A stretch of DNA of 64,000 nucleotides from Williamsia phyllosphaerae (GTDB taxonomy: Bacteria; Actinomycetota; Actinomycetes; Mycobacteriales; Mycobacteriaceae): positions 2,356,001-2,420,000 of the forward strand of contig NZ_BMCS01000001.1 of NCBI RefSeq assembly GCF_014635305.1, written 5' to 3'. The translations under genes and the position numbers were made by a program. The notes beneath the pieces are model-generated. The model ran no database searches and was not told the origin of the DNA. It saw only the letters and a program-made list of their open reading frames with translations. Below, piece after piece: positions 8,726 through 16,383 of the stretch. Numbering within the stretch: position 1 is the first letter of the stretch; every line of letters starts with the position of its first letter.

Positions 8726-9558
8726 CCAGTACTCCGGTGCACGAGAACGATCCCGCGTCTGATCCGCGGACGAGCGAGTCGTTGCTCGCCGCAACCCCGG
8801 ACGGGGCCACCGATCGTGCGGTCGAGGTGGCCGGAGCGGTCGCCGAGTCCGACGCCAGCCCGGCTGCGCTGGCGTCCATGCTGATCGCCCTCGGGGGGAG
8901 CATCACCGACGAGGACGATCTCGTCGTACTGCTCCAACGGGTGGTCGACGTCGCGCACGAGGCGATCGACGGAGCCGAGTGCGCGAGCATCACGATCGCC
9001 CTCGGTGGTCGCACCTACACCGCCGTACACACCGACACCCGGACCCTGCGCGTCGACCAGGGGCAGTACGACGCCGACGACGGTCCGTGCCTGCACGCGG
9101 CGCGGACGGGCGAGACCGTGCTGGTCGACGTCGACGCCGGTGAACAGCTGTGGCCCGATTTCGCGCGTGCCGCCGCCGAGGAGAACATCCACTCGTTCCT
9201 CGCCGCCGCTCTGGCGGCCCCGGATCAGCGGCTGGGCGCGCTCAACCTGTACGGCCGGGAGCCGGCCGCGTTCGACTCCCTCGACGCCGACATCATGGAG
9301 CTCCTGACGACGACGGTGTCGCGGGCCATCAGTGACTTCGCCCGGTTCAAATCCGCTCTCGAGGTAGCCGACGCCCTGCGGGCTGCTCTGAACAACCGCG
9401 CGCCGATCGAGCAGGCCAAGGGGATCATCATGGGCCGCCACGGGGTCGACGCCGAGCAGGCGTTCAAGATCCTGCGCGCGCAGTCGCAGAACACCAACCG
9501 GCGGGTGCGCGACATCGCTGCCGATCTGATCGTCGAGACCGGCGCGCCGACGAACTGA
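8722..9558 (+). CDS. GAF and ANTAR domain regulator (putative RNA-binding antiterminator)
   Basis: 278 residues. After a ~60-residue lead, a GAF sensory domain spans about 65-215 (DDGPCLHAARTGETVLVDVD is the family signature). A C-terminal ANTAR domain spans about 220-275 (NRAPIEQAKGIIMGRHGVDAEQAF is the three-helix RNA-binding signature). ANTAR proteins bind paired hexaloop hairpins in leader RNAs and prevent termination. The gene overlaps the Asp23-like gene by ATGA and so belongs to the sigma operon. A second GAF-ANTAR gene lies at 13841. Confidence 0.9.
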   Translation: MTSTPVHENDPASDPRTSESLLAATPDGATDRAVEVAGAVAESDASPAALASMLIALGGSITDEDDLVVLLQRVVDVAHEAIDGAECASITIALGGRTYTAVHTDTRTLRVDQGQYDADDGPCLHAARTGETVLVDVDAGEQLWPDFARAAAEENIHSFLAAALAAPDQRLGALNLYGREPAAFDSLDADIMELLTTTVSRAISDFARFKSALEVADALRAALNNRAPIEQAKGIIMGRHGVDAEQAFKILRAQSQNTNRRVRDIAADLIVETGAPTN

Positions 9559-9665
9559 ACGGCGATCTACGCATGTGACACAGCTCACGTATGTCCCGGC
9601 GTGCACATCCGGGCGGTCCGCCCGACTACCCCTACGAACACACCACCGCACACAAGGAGATACAC

Positions 9666-9836
9666 ATGAGCTTCGTCGACAAGGCCAAGAACGCTGCAGA
9701 AGACGCCATCGGCAAGGCCAAAGAGGTCGTCGGTGACGTGACCGACAACAAGGACCTCGAGGCCGAGGGCAAGGGCGACCAGGGCAAGGCCGGCGTCAAG
9801 AAGGTCGGCGAGAACATCAAGGACACCTTCAAGTAA
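9666..9836 (+). CDS. CsbD family stress protein
   Basis: 56 residues, starting MSFVDKAKNAAEDAIGKA and ending with repeated Lys/Gly/Glu motifs, typical of the CsbD/YjbJ family of small hydrophilic general-stress proteins. AAGGAGA stands just upstream of the ATG. A strong terminator follows, so it is probably monocistronic. Its molecular role is unknown. Confidence 0.9.
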   Translation: MSFVDKAKNAAEDAIGKAKEVVGDVTDNKDLEAEGKGDQGKAGVKKVGENIKDTFK

Positions 9837-9849
9837 GACCTGCGTGAGC

Positions 9850-9885
9850 CGGTTGGGCGCACATCGCGCCCAACCGCTCCGTTTC
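9850..9885 (+). terminator. Terminator after csbD-like gene
   Basis: Perfect 11-bp inverted repeat CGGTTGGGCGC / GCGCCCAACCG with loop ACATC, followed by TTT about 6 nt later. Confidence 0.75.
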
Positions 9886-10014
9886 CCGCGACGGTGAGTC
9901 GTCCCGTTCGCATTCACAGTCGCCGTTCGTTCGCGACACCGTCACATCGCACGACCACAGCCGACGCATTCGCGCCCGGCGGATCAGTCGTGCCCCGAAC
10001 ATGGAGTGAACAAC

Positions 10015-10131
10015 ATGAGTGGACAGCGCAGTCTCGCCAGCAGGCTCTACGCAGGTCTGGGTCGCGTCACCTGGGGCGTCCTCAAGCGCAAGCTCGACGA
10101 GCGCCGGCACGGTAAGGAGCGGTCCCGATGA
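10015..10131 (+). CDS. Small basic 38-residue protein upstream of the aquaporin-like gene
   Basis: The frame reads MSGQRSLASRLYAGLGRVTW and ends in a Lys/Arg-rich segment. GGAG lies about 9 nt upstream of the ATG. Its TGA overlaps the ATG of the channel gene (ATGA), the usual sign of translational coupling. The protein is amphipathic and strongly basic, with no recognised domain. It could be a real microprotein or a leader peptide for the channel gene. Confidence 0.5.
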   Translation: MSGQRSLASRLYAGLGRVTWGVLKRKLDERRHGKERSR

Positions 10132-10829
10132 CCGAGACCTCACTGGCCCGGGCCGGCATCGCCGAGGGCGTCGGCACAGCTGTCCTCGTCATCGGTGGCG
10201 TGGGCACCGCTGTGCTCGCCGGTGACACCGTCGGCACCGTCGGAATCGCACTGGCCTTCGGACTCACGCTTCTCGCTCTCGTCTTCACCATCGGGCCGAT
10301 CTCGGGCTGCCACGTCAACCCGGCGGTCACGCTCGGTGTGCTGGTGTCGCGCCGGATCGACGCGCGCAGAGCCGCGACCTACGTGGTCGCGCAGATCCTC
10401 GGCGCGATCGTCGGTGCCGCGCTGGTCCTGGTCATCGCCTCGGGCCGACCGGGCTACGCCATCGACACCGACGGGTTGGGCACCAACGGGTTCGGGTCGG
10501 CGTCGAAGGGCGGCTACGGACTCGTGCCGGTTGCCATCGTCGAGATCGTGGCGACCGCCATCCTGGTCTTCGTCGTCCTCTCGGTGACCGCACGTTCGGC
10601 GCCCCAGTCCACCGCGGTCGGGGTGCCCATCGGCCTCACCCTGACCGTGCTCCACCTGATCGCCATCGGCATCGACTCCACGTCGGTCAACCCGGCGCGG
10701 TCGATCGGCCCGGCCCTGTTCGCCGGCAATCTCGCACTGTCCCAACTCTGGGTCTTCATCGTCTTCCCACTCCTCGGCGCGGTCATCGCGGCGGGTCTCC
10801 ATCGAGTTGTGTTCAACGAATCACGTTGA
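10128..10829 (+). CDS. MIP/aquaporin family channel
   Basis: 233 residues with six hydrophobic segments and both hallmark NPA loops: HVNPAVTLG (about residue 65) and SVNPARSIGPAL (about residue 190). After the second NPA comes Arg (NPAR), typical of the selectivity filter. It probably conducts water or a small neutral solute across the plasma membrane. Its place among small stress-type membrane proteins suggests osmotic adaptation. It overlaps the preceding 38-codon gene. Confidence 0.9.
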   Translation: MTETSLARAGIAEGVGTAVLVIGGVGTAVLAGDTVGTVGIALAFGLTLLALVFTIGPISGCHVNPAVTLGVLVSRRIDARRAATYVVAQILGAIVGAALVLVIASGRPGYAIDTDGLGTNGFGSASKGGYGLVPVAIVEIVATAILVFVVLSVTARSAPQSTAVGVPIGLTLTVLHLIAIGIDSTSVNPARSIGPALFAGNLALSQLWVFIVFPLLGAVIAAGLHRVVFNESR

Positions 10830-10860
10830 GCGACATCACCTATCACCGACAGGAACAATC

Positions 10861-11109
10861 ATGAACTCCTCCACCCCCACCCGCCGTTCCGGCTCCGTCC
10901 TCTCGAAGATCACCCTGGTGATCGGCCTGCTGCTCATCGTCGCGCTGGTCGTCTTCGTCCTGCAGAACACCGACCACACCCGGATCGAGTTCATCAGCTT
11001 CAACTTCGACCTCGGCGTCGGCGTCGCCCTGCTCGGGGCCGCTGTGGTCGGCGCCGTCATCGCCCTGATCGTCAGCGCAGCCATCCGCGTCCGACGAGCC
11101 GTGAAATGA
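10861..11109 (+). CDS. LapA-domain small membrane protein
   Basis: 82 residues from ATG 10861. Two transmembrane helices (about 20-38 and 50-72) flank QNTDHTRIEFISFNFDL, the typical LapA (DUF1049) connector. A short basic C-terminus follows. Function in actinobacteria is unknown. It lies about 30 bp after the aquaporin-like gene and is probably in the same transcript. Confidence 0.8.
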   Translation: MNSSTPTRRSGSVLSKITLVIGLLLIVALVVFVLQNTDHTRIEFISFNFDLGVGVALLGAAVVGAVIALIVSAAIRVRRAVK

Positions 11110-11153
11110 TCACCCCGACCTCGCCGACCGCTCCCACCTCGGAGAGCTGACTC

Positions 11154-11948
11154 ATGGCGAAGCCACTCGGTGACGCGGAGCTCGTCGACATCCTCTACCG
11201 GGCAACAGGTCTCATCGGACCGGTGCTGGACGCCCTGGAACACGACGATCCGTTCACCGGCAACGAGCGTCTGCATTCGGACGGTGATGACTCCGTCGGG
11301 ACCGATGCCGATCCCTCGTTCTCCGACAAAGCGATCTCGGCGGCCGCCGACTCGTTGTCGTGGGTGACCAACAAGGCGTCGGCGCCCGGATCGGCAAAGT
11401 GGCAGGGACTCTCGGTCGACGAACGGTCGGACTGGTGGGTCTCGCGTGTCGGCGCCCTGACGTCGGTGCTCGTCGCCTACCCGGGAGTGTTCGGTGCCGC
11501 GTCGGATCGTCTGCCGATCCAGGACGTCCTGGGCTTCACGCAACAGGCGTTCGTGCTGTGCGCGATCGCGCGGGTGCACGGAGTGACGGACCGCGCGCGG
11601 CAGACCGACCTGCTCGCGTCGGTCCTGTGTGGGCGAACCGTGGACGCCGCCGCGATTCGCACGAAGGCTTCGGAGAAGGCAGTCTCGGAGTCGGCGGACC
11701 CGCCGGCCCCGTCAGCACGCTCGTGGTCGGCGCGGGATGTGGTGGCGCGGGTGTGGACCACCGCGAAACTGCTGCGTGCCGTGGTCGGTGAGGCGAAACG
11801 GCGCCCGGCGCCGGGACGGCTGTCGAAGTTGCTCAGTGCGGTTCCGGTCGTGGGGGCCGCCGCCGATTACGTGGGTGAGCGTTCGGCGCTCAAGCGTGCC
11901 GCCAAGGCGGCCACGGCCTGGCTCGCGAAGGGACCCGTTCAGGTCTGA
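11154..11948 (+). CDS. Hypothetical protein of the stress-type island
   Basis: 264 residues, not recognised. The N-terminal ~70 residues are acidic, the middle is helical (WWVSRVGALTSVLVAYPGVFG), then comes a Ser/Pro/Ala linker. The C-terminal ~60 residues are basic, with a hydrophobic SAVPVVGAAADYVG segment that may touch membranes. There is no signal peptide. It follows the LapA gene at 44 bp on the same strand, so it may be the last gene of that operon. Its end overlaps the convergent gene by 10 bp. Confidence 0.6.
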   Translation: MAKPLGDAELVDILYRATGLIGPVLDALEHDDPFTGNERLHSDGDDSVGTDADPSFSDKAISAAADSLSWVTNKASAPGSAKWQGLSVDERSDWWVSRVGALTSVLVAYPGVFGAASDRLPIQDVLGFTQQAFVLCAIARVHGVTDRARQTDLLASVLCGRTVDAAAIRTKASEKAVSESADPPAPSARSWSARDVVARVWTTAKLLRAVVGEAKRRPAPGRLSKLLSAVPVVGAAADYVGERSALKRAAKAATAWLAKGPVQV

Positions 11949-12229
11949 GGCGGGCGGGGGACCTCGGTCTCCCAGCGTGCTCGACGCTCGTCGTCGGACT
12001 GCTCCCACCACGGCGTCCCGCGCTCACCGAGCGCGACCTTCGCGGCCTGCACCCCGGCGCGAGACTCGGGTGCGCCCGAGGTGCGCTTCACCTCGCGTCG
12101 CCAGGCCATCAGGATCGACCGGAGTTCGGCGTCGCGGTCGTCGGGGATGAGCGGGTCGGTCGCACGCCAACGACGGCCGCCCACGATGATGTGGCGGCCG
12201 TCGTCGGTGCGCTCGGGTGACCCCGTCAC
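11939..12229 (-). CDS. Small conserved protein (often annotated 'biopolymer transporter Tol')
   Basis: 96 residues with the recurring actinobacterial pattern GRRWRATDPLIPDD, a helical AWRREVKR segment, then ARAGVQ-type and ERGTPWWE motifs. Database entries of this type carry the name biopolymer transporter Tol, but nothing in the sequence (no membrane segment, no Tol domain) supports transport. It is soluble, highly charged and of unknown function. Confidence 0.65.
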   Translation of the reverse strand: MTGSPERTDDGRHIIVGGRRWRATDPLIPDDRDAELRSILMAWRREVKRTSGAPESRAGVQAAKVALGERGTPWWEQSDDERRARWETEVPRPPQT

Positions 12230-12281
12230 GGGCAGTGGATGCGGCGTCGCGGGACCCGCATCGTCACGTGTTCGTCGAGCG

Positions 12282-12566
12282 TCAGCTCCGGACCTTCTTG
12301 ACGATGAACAGCAGGATCACCGATCCCAGGAGGGCGGTGAGGAAGGTGAAGAACCATCCGCCGCTGGCCGTGTCGAACGCGAAGCTGAGCAGGAAACCGC
12401 CCAGGAACGCGCCGATCACGCCGACGACGACGTTGAGCACGATTCCCATCTGCTTGTCGGTGCCCATGAACTTGCTGGCCAACCAGCCGGCGATGCCGCC
12501 GATGATGATGTAGCCGATGATTCCCACCGACGTTGTCGTGGTGGAACGCGCGGCCAGGATCTCCAC
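12282..12566 (-). CDS. GlsB/YeaQ/YmgE family stress-response membrane protein
   Basis: 94 residues if started at GTG 12566. Three transmembrane helices with glycine zippers (GIIGYIIIGGIAGWLASKFMG, GVIGAFLGGFLL, TALLGSVILLFIV) are typical of the transglycosylase-associated GlsB family. The start is unclear. GTG 12566 lacks a close ribosome site, while an AGGAG about 23 nt upstream is followed directly by in-frame ATC codons. Initiation at a non-canonical AUC, or internally at the GTG preceding GIIGY, should be considered. Confidence 0.8.
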   Translation of the reverse strand: MEILAARSTTTTSVGIIGYIIIGGIAGWLASKFMGTDKQMGIVLNVVVGVIGAFLGGFLLSFAFDTASGGWFFTFLTALLGSVILLFIVKKVRS

Positions 12567-12810
12567 TGCGGTAGCGGTATTGATGATGATCTCCTCGGGT
12601 TCGGTTCAGTAAAGACAAGGTCAAACCTACGCGCTGACACCGCTGGTGACCGGGGATTTGCTCTCCGGACCCGACCCGGCAAGGATCGTGTCGGGAGTCG
12701 GGTCGAGTAGGTGCCGGGTTGCCTCTGTGCCAGACCCGCGTTCACACGGGGTCGGCGCAGCTCGGATCGACCGGCGGTGCACCACCGTCACCGTCAAGGA
12801 GTTCCTCACC

Positions 12811-13824
12811 ATGCGTGATTTCGTCTGTCGCACCTGCGGCCAACAGCTTTCCTTCGAGAACACCCTGTGTCTGAAGTGTTCGAGCCATCTCGGTTTCCAC
12901 CTGCCGACGCGCACGATCTACTCCTTCGATGCGTCCGAGGAGCCCGATATCGAGGGCACCACGCTGACGCGGTGCGCGAACAGCACGGTGGCCTCCTGTA
13001 ACTGGATGGTCGAGAAGGGCGTCGGCAAGGAGGCCCTGTGCGAATCGTGCCGACTCACCCGCACGCGGCCCTCCGACGGTGACACCGATGCGTTGGAGAA
13101 GTTCGCCGAGGCGGAACTGGCCAAACGACGGGTGATCCTCGAGCTGACCGAGCTCGAGCTCCCGATCGTGGGACGCGGCGACGACGAACAGAACGGTCTG
13201 GGTTTCGACCTGCTCTCGTCGGAGAACCGCAAGGTCATCACCGGGCACGCGAACGGGTTGATCACGCTCGACCTCGCCGAGGGCGACGACGTGCACCGCG
13301 AGCAGCTGCGGGTGTCGATGGACGAGCCGTACCGCACCCTGATCGGGCACTTCCGTCACGAGATCGGCCACTACTTCCAGATGGCGCTGGTCGGGTCGGG
13401 CGATCGTCGCCCCCGGTTCGAGGAGCTGTTCGGCAACCCGGACGACGACTACCAGGCCGCGCTGGACCGCCACTACAACGACGGGCCGCCCGACAACTGG
13501 CGATCGGACTACGTGTCGTCGTACGCGACGATGCACCCCGCGGAGGACTGGGCCGAGACGTTCGCCCACTACCTCCACATCCGCGACACCCTCGACACCG
13601 CGGCCGCGTTCGCGATGGCCCCGGCCGGCGCGACGCTGGACAGCGCGCTGCCCGGTGAGGTGGGATTCGAGCGCATCATCGAACTGTGGTTGCCGCTGTC
13701 GTGGTCGCTCAACCAGATCAACCGGTCGATGGGCCACCAGGATCTGTACCCGTTTGTGCTGCCCGCCCGGGTGTTGGAGAAGATGGCGTTTGTCCACTCG
13801 TTGGTGGAACCGACGACTGTGTGA
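12811..13824 (+). CDS. Putative zinc-binding metallopeptidase with N-terminal zinc ribbon
   Basis: 337 residues. The N-terminal ~85 residues carry paired Cys motifs (CRTCG, CLKCS, CNW, CESC), suggesting one or two zinc ribbons. The metallopeptidase core has GHFRHEIGHYFQ (HExxH, about residue 190), followed about 60 residues later by AEDWAETFAHYLHI with the likely third ligand Glu. This matches the bacterial family annotated as putative zinc-binding metallopeptidase. ATG 12811 has AAGGAG 9 nt upstream. There is no signal peptide, so it is cytosolic. Its substrate is unknown. Confidence 0.85.
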   Translation: MRDFVCRTCGQQLSFENTLCLKCSSHLGFHLPTRTIYSFDASEEPDIEGTTLTRCANSTVASCNWMVEKGVGKEALCESCRLTRTRPSDGDTDALEKFAEAELAKRRVILELTELELPIVGRGDDEQNGLGFDLLSSENRKVITGHANGLITLDLAEGDDVHREQLRVSMDEPYRTLIGHFRHEIGHYFQMALVGSGDRRPRFEELFGNPDDDYQAALDRHYNDGPPDNWRSDYVSSYATMHPAEDWAETFAHYLHIRDTLDTAAAFAMAPAGATLDSALPGEVGFERIIELWLPLSWSLNQINRSMGHQDLYPFVLPARVLEKMAFVHSLVEPTTV

Positions 13825-13840
13825 TCGTGGAGGTGTAGAG

Positions 13841-14572
13841 GTGTCGACGGAAGGTGCTCCGATGAGCGACGGGTCTCTGGACAGGAACATTCATCGCGGG
13901 ATAGCCGAGCTCGCCCGGCGTCTGCACTCGGCGAAGGACCGTACGCTCGACGACGTCCTACGAGACGTGGTCGACGGTGCGGTGGCCAACGTCCCCGGTG
14001 CCGAGTCGGCGAGCATCTCGGTCACCACCGGTCGCGCCGAGTTGAAGACCGAGGTCGCCACCGACGACATGGCGGTTCGTCACAACCAGATCCAGGTCAC
14101 CCACGGCGAGGGCCCGTGTCTTGCCGCCGCATGGGATGAGCCGATCGTGCGTGTCGACGACCTCGGCGCCGAGACCCGGTGGCCCGCGTACACCCCCGAT
14201 GCGCTTGCGTCGATCCCGTTCCGGTCGATCCTGTCCTTCCGGCTCTACACCGCGGCCGAGACGCTGGGATCGTTGACGCTGTACTCGCGAAGTCCTGACA
14301 ACTTCACCGAGGACATCGAGGAGATCGGCGCGATCTTCGCCGCCCACGCCGCGAACGCGTGGATTGCCAGCGAGCGCAACATCCAGTTCAACAGCGCGTT
14401 GGCCAGCCGCGACATCATCGGACAGGCCAAGGGCATGATCATGGAGCGCTTCAGCATCGACGCCGTGCAGGCCTTCGAGCTGCTGCGCCGGTTGTCGCAG
14501 GACAGCAACGTCAAGCTGGTCGAGTTGGCCACCCAGCTCGTCGAGACCGACCACCCGTCCGCGTCGGAGTGA
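13841..14572 (+). CDS. GAF and ANTAR domain regulator, second copy
   Basis: 243 residues from GTG 13841, which has GGAGG 7 nt upstream; ATG 13862 (MSDGSLDRN) with GGAAGG is nearly as good. A GAF domain (about 40-180; THGEGPCLAAAWDEPIVRVDDL) precedes an ANTAR domain (about 185-235; ASRDIIGQAKGMIMERFSID). It has the same architecture as the 8722 protein but is clearly diverged and lacks the long N-terminal lead. It lies 16 bp after the zinc metallopeptidase gene, so the two are probably co-transcribed. Confidence 0.9.
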   Translation: MSTEGAPMSDGSLDRNIHRGIAELARRLHSAKDRTLDDVLRDVVDGAVANVPGAESASISVTTGRAELKTEVATDDMAVRHNQIQVTHGEGPCLAAAWDEPIVRVDDLGAETRWPAYTPDALASIPFRSILSFRLYTAAETLGSLTLYSRSPDNFTEDIEEIGAIFAAHAANAWIASERNIQFNSALASRDIIGQAKGMIMERFSIDAVQAFELLRRLSQDSNVKLVELATQLVETDHPSASE

Positions 14573-14578
14573 CCCCGA

Positions 14579-14596
14579 CCGGGCGCTGACGCCCGG
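14579..14596 (+). terminator. Short hairpin after the second GAF-ANTAR gene
   Basis: CCGGGCG-CTGA-CGCCCGG starts 6 bp after the stop codon. There is no T tract, so termination is only possible. A second palindrome (GGCGGATGTCCGCC) follows at 14619-14632, upstream of the dehydrogenase gene. Confidence 0.35.
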
Positions 14597-14688
14597 TGCA
14601 ACGCTCTGCAACTCTGTCGGCGGATGTCCGCCCTCGCATACGTTCCGTTCATCGTGGCGACGACGCCCACGACGACAAGGAGCGAACG

Positions 14689-15747
14689 ATGCGTGCTGCC
14701 GTCTACTACGGTCCGAACGAACTCGAGATCACCGATGTCGACGAGCCGCAGGTCGGCCCCGGGGAGGTGAAGATCGAGGTCGGGTTCAACGGCATCTGCG
14801 GCACCGACCTCCACGAGTACTACGCGGGCCCGATCTTCATCCCCACCGAACCGCACGCGCTGACCGGTCAGCAACTCCCGTTGGTCATGGGTCACGAATT
14901 CTCGGGCACCATCACCGAGGTGGGTTCCGGCGTGAGTGGCTGGGCGCCCGGCGACCGGGTGGCCGTCGAACCGCTCTACCGCTGCGACAAGTGTCCTTCG
15001 TGTCGCGCGGGCAACTACAACATCTGCGCCGACATCGGTTTCCACGGCCTGATGTCCGACGGCGCCATGGCCAAGTACACCGTTGTGCCGCAACGCATGC
15101 TGCACCGACTCCCGGACAACGTCTCACTCGAACTCGGGGCTCTGGTGGAGCCGATGTCGGTGGCGTATCACGCCGCGGCCCTCGGGGACGTCCACCCCGG
15201 TGACACCGCTCTGGTCTTCGGAGCCGGGCCCATCGGCATCGGGTTGTGGTTCGCGCTCACGGGCATGGGCCTCGACGACGTCCACGTCGTCGAGCCGTCG
15301 GCGACCCGTCGCGCGGCCGTCGAGGCGTTGGGCGCGAAGACCCTGGATCCGACCGCGATCGACGTGCCCGGGTTCGTGGCCGAGGCGACCGCGGGCCGGG
15401 GTGCCGACGCGGCGTACGACGCCGCGGGTGTGGAGGCATCGGTGCAGACCGCACTGGGGTGTGTGGGTGCGCGTAAGCCCCTCGTCAGTGTCGCGATCTA
15501 CGAGAAGCCGCTGACCACACCGCTTCTGAACCTGGTGATGAACGAGTCCCGGATCCAGGGGTCGCTCTGCTACACCTCCGCCGATTACGAGGCGGTCATC
15601 GATCTGATGGCACAGGGGCGTTACGACACCACCGGGTGGGTCAGCACGATTGCTCTCGACGACGTCCTCGACGAGGGGTTCGAGGCGCTGCACGCGGGCA
15701 CGAAGATGAAGGTCCTCATCGATCCGGCTCTGGCTGCGACGCGATGA
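14689..15747 (+). CDS. Zinc-dependent 2,3-butanediol dehydrogenase-type alcohol dehydrogenase
   Basis: 352 residues from ATG 14689 with AAGGAG upstream. This is a medium-chain dehydrogenase. The catalytic zinc motif is GICGTDLHEY with GHEFSG. The structural zinc loop is CDKCPSCRAGNYNIC. The Rossmann motif is GAGPIGIG (about residue 175). DLHEYYAGPIFIP and the region around it is typical of (R,R)-butanediol dehydrogenases acting on acetoin/2,3-butanediol with NAD. Substrate is inferred from family resemblance only. It appears to be a single gene. Confidence 0.87.
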   Translation: MRAAVYYGPNELEITDVDEPQVGPGEVKIEVGFNGICGTDLHEYYAGPIFIPTEPHALTGQQLPLVMGHEFSGTITEVGSGVSGWAPGDRVAVEPLYRCDKCPSCRAGNYNICADIGFHGLMSDGAMAKYTVVPQRMLHRLPDNVSLELGALVEPMSVAYHAAALGDVHPGDTALVFGAGPIGIGLWFALTGMGLDDVHVVEPSATRRAAVEALGAKTLDPTAIDVPGFVAEATAGRGADAAYDAAGVEASVQTALGCVGARKPLVSVAIYEKPLTTPLLNLVMNESRIQGSLCYTSADYEAVIDLMAQGRYDTTGWVSTIALDDVLDEGFEALHAGTKMKVLIDPALAATR

Positions 15748-15795
15748 GCATCCACGGATGAGTCGCGATGGTCCCCGTGACCGGGCGGGCGGTGC

Positions 15796-16296
15796 TCATG
15801 GACGGCGGTCCGGTGTCTCGCCAGGTCGGCGTGTGGCCCGGACAGAGATCTCGTCGGAGTCGAGGTCGCGCGTAGGATCGGCTGTCACGCACACGCGGAT
15901 CTCGTCGCCGCTAGTGCGATGGACGAACCGCAACGGCGGTCCGTCGTCCTGCAGATGTGCGTCTCCCCACTGCACGAGGGAGAGCACCACCGGCAGGAGG
16001 TCCTCGCCGGCCGCGGTGAGGCGGTACTCGTCGCGTGTGCGCGCACCCACTTCCCGGTAGGGCGTGCGGGCGACCACATTCGCCGACTCCAGCTGTCGCA
16101 GGGCGCGGGAGACCGCGGGCGCCGAGACGCCGATGCGGTCGACGAAGTCCTCGAAACGCGAGGTGCCGTAAAAGCATTCCCGTACGACGAGGAACACGGT
16201 CTTGGTGCTGAGCAGATCGAGCGCCTTGGCGGCCGAACATGCATCGGCACGCCACCGATCGCGGTCGGCCAGACGCGTCTCGAACTCCATGGGCAT
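15796..16296 (-). CDS. HxlR family winged-helix transcriptional regulator
   Basis: 166 residues from ATG 16296 (MPMEFETRLADRDRW). The HxlR fold is clear: ALDLLSTKTVFLVVRECFYG, RFEDFVDRIGVSAPAVSRAL, ARTPYREVGARTRDEYRLT and a C-terminal VLSLVQWGDAH. An extra ~50-residue tail follows the usual domain. The usual N-terminal Cys of redox/aldehyde-sensing members is present as DACSAAKAL. It is divergent from the SDR gene at 16384, and the 87-bp gap holds two matching palindromes. It therefore probably represses both itself and the SDR. Confidence 0.88.
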   Translation of the reverse strand: MPMEFETRLADRDRWRADACSAAKALDLLSTKTVFLVVRECFYGTSRFEDFVDRIGVSAPAVSRALRQLESANVVARTPYREVGARTRDEYRLTAAGEDLLPVVLSLVQWGDAHLQDDGPPLRFVHRTSGDEIRVCVTADPTRDLDSDEISVRATRRPGETPDRRP

Positions 16297-16308
16297 GGCC
16301 CCACTATA

Positions 16309-16326
16309 ACTAACGCTTGCGTTAGT
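16309..16326. promoter_or_regulatory. Operator 1 for the HxlR regulator
   Basis: Perfect inverted repeat ACTAACGC-TT-GCGTTAGT. Its outer half-sites ACTAA / TTAGT, spaced by 8 bp, are identical to operator 2. It lies 12 bp upstream of the hxlR-type start codon. Confidence 0.8.
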
Positions 16327-16347
16327 CAGGTGGCGATGCCTACACTC

Positions 16348-16371
16348 CTGACTAACGACAACATTAGTCAG
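16348..16371. promoter_or_regulatory. Operator 2 for the HxlR regulator
   Basis: CTGACTAA-N8-TTAGTCAG, perfect 8-bp arms sharing the ACTAA-N8-TTAGT core with operator 1. It ends at the GAGGGAG ribosome site of the SDR gene, so bound protein would block transcription entry or early elongation. Confidence 0.8.
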
Positions 16372-16383
16372 AGGGAGCTGGTC

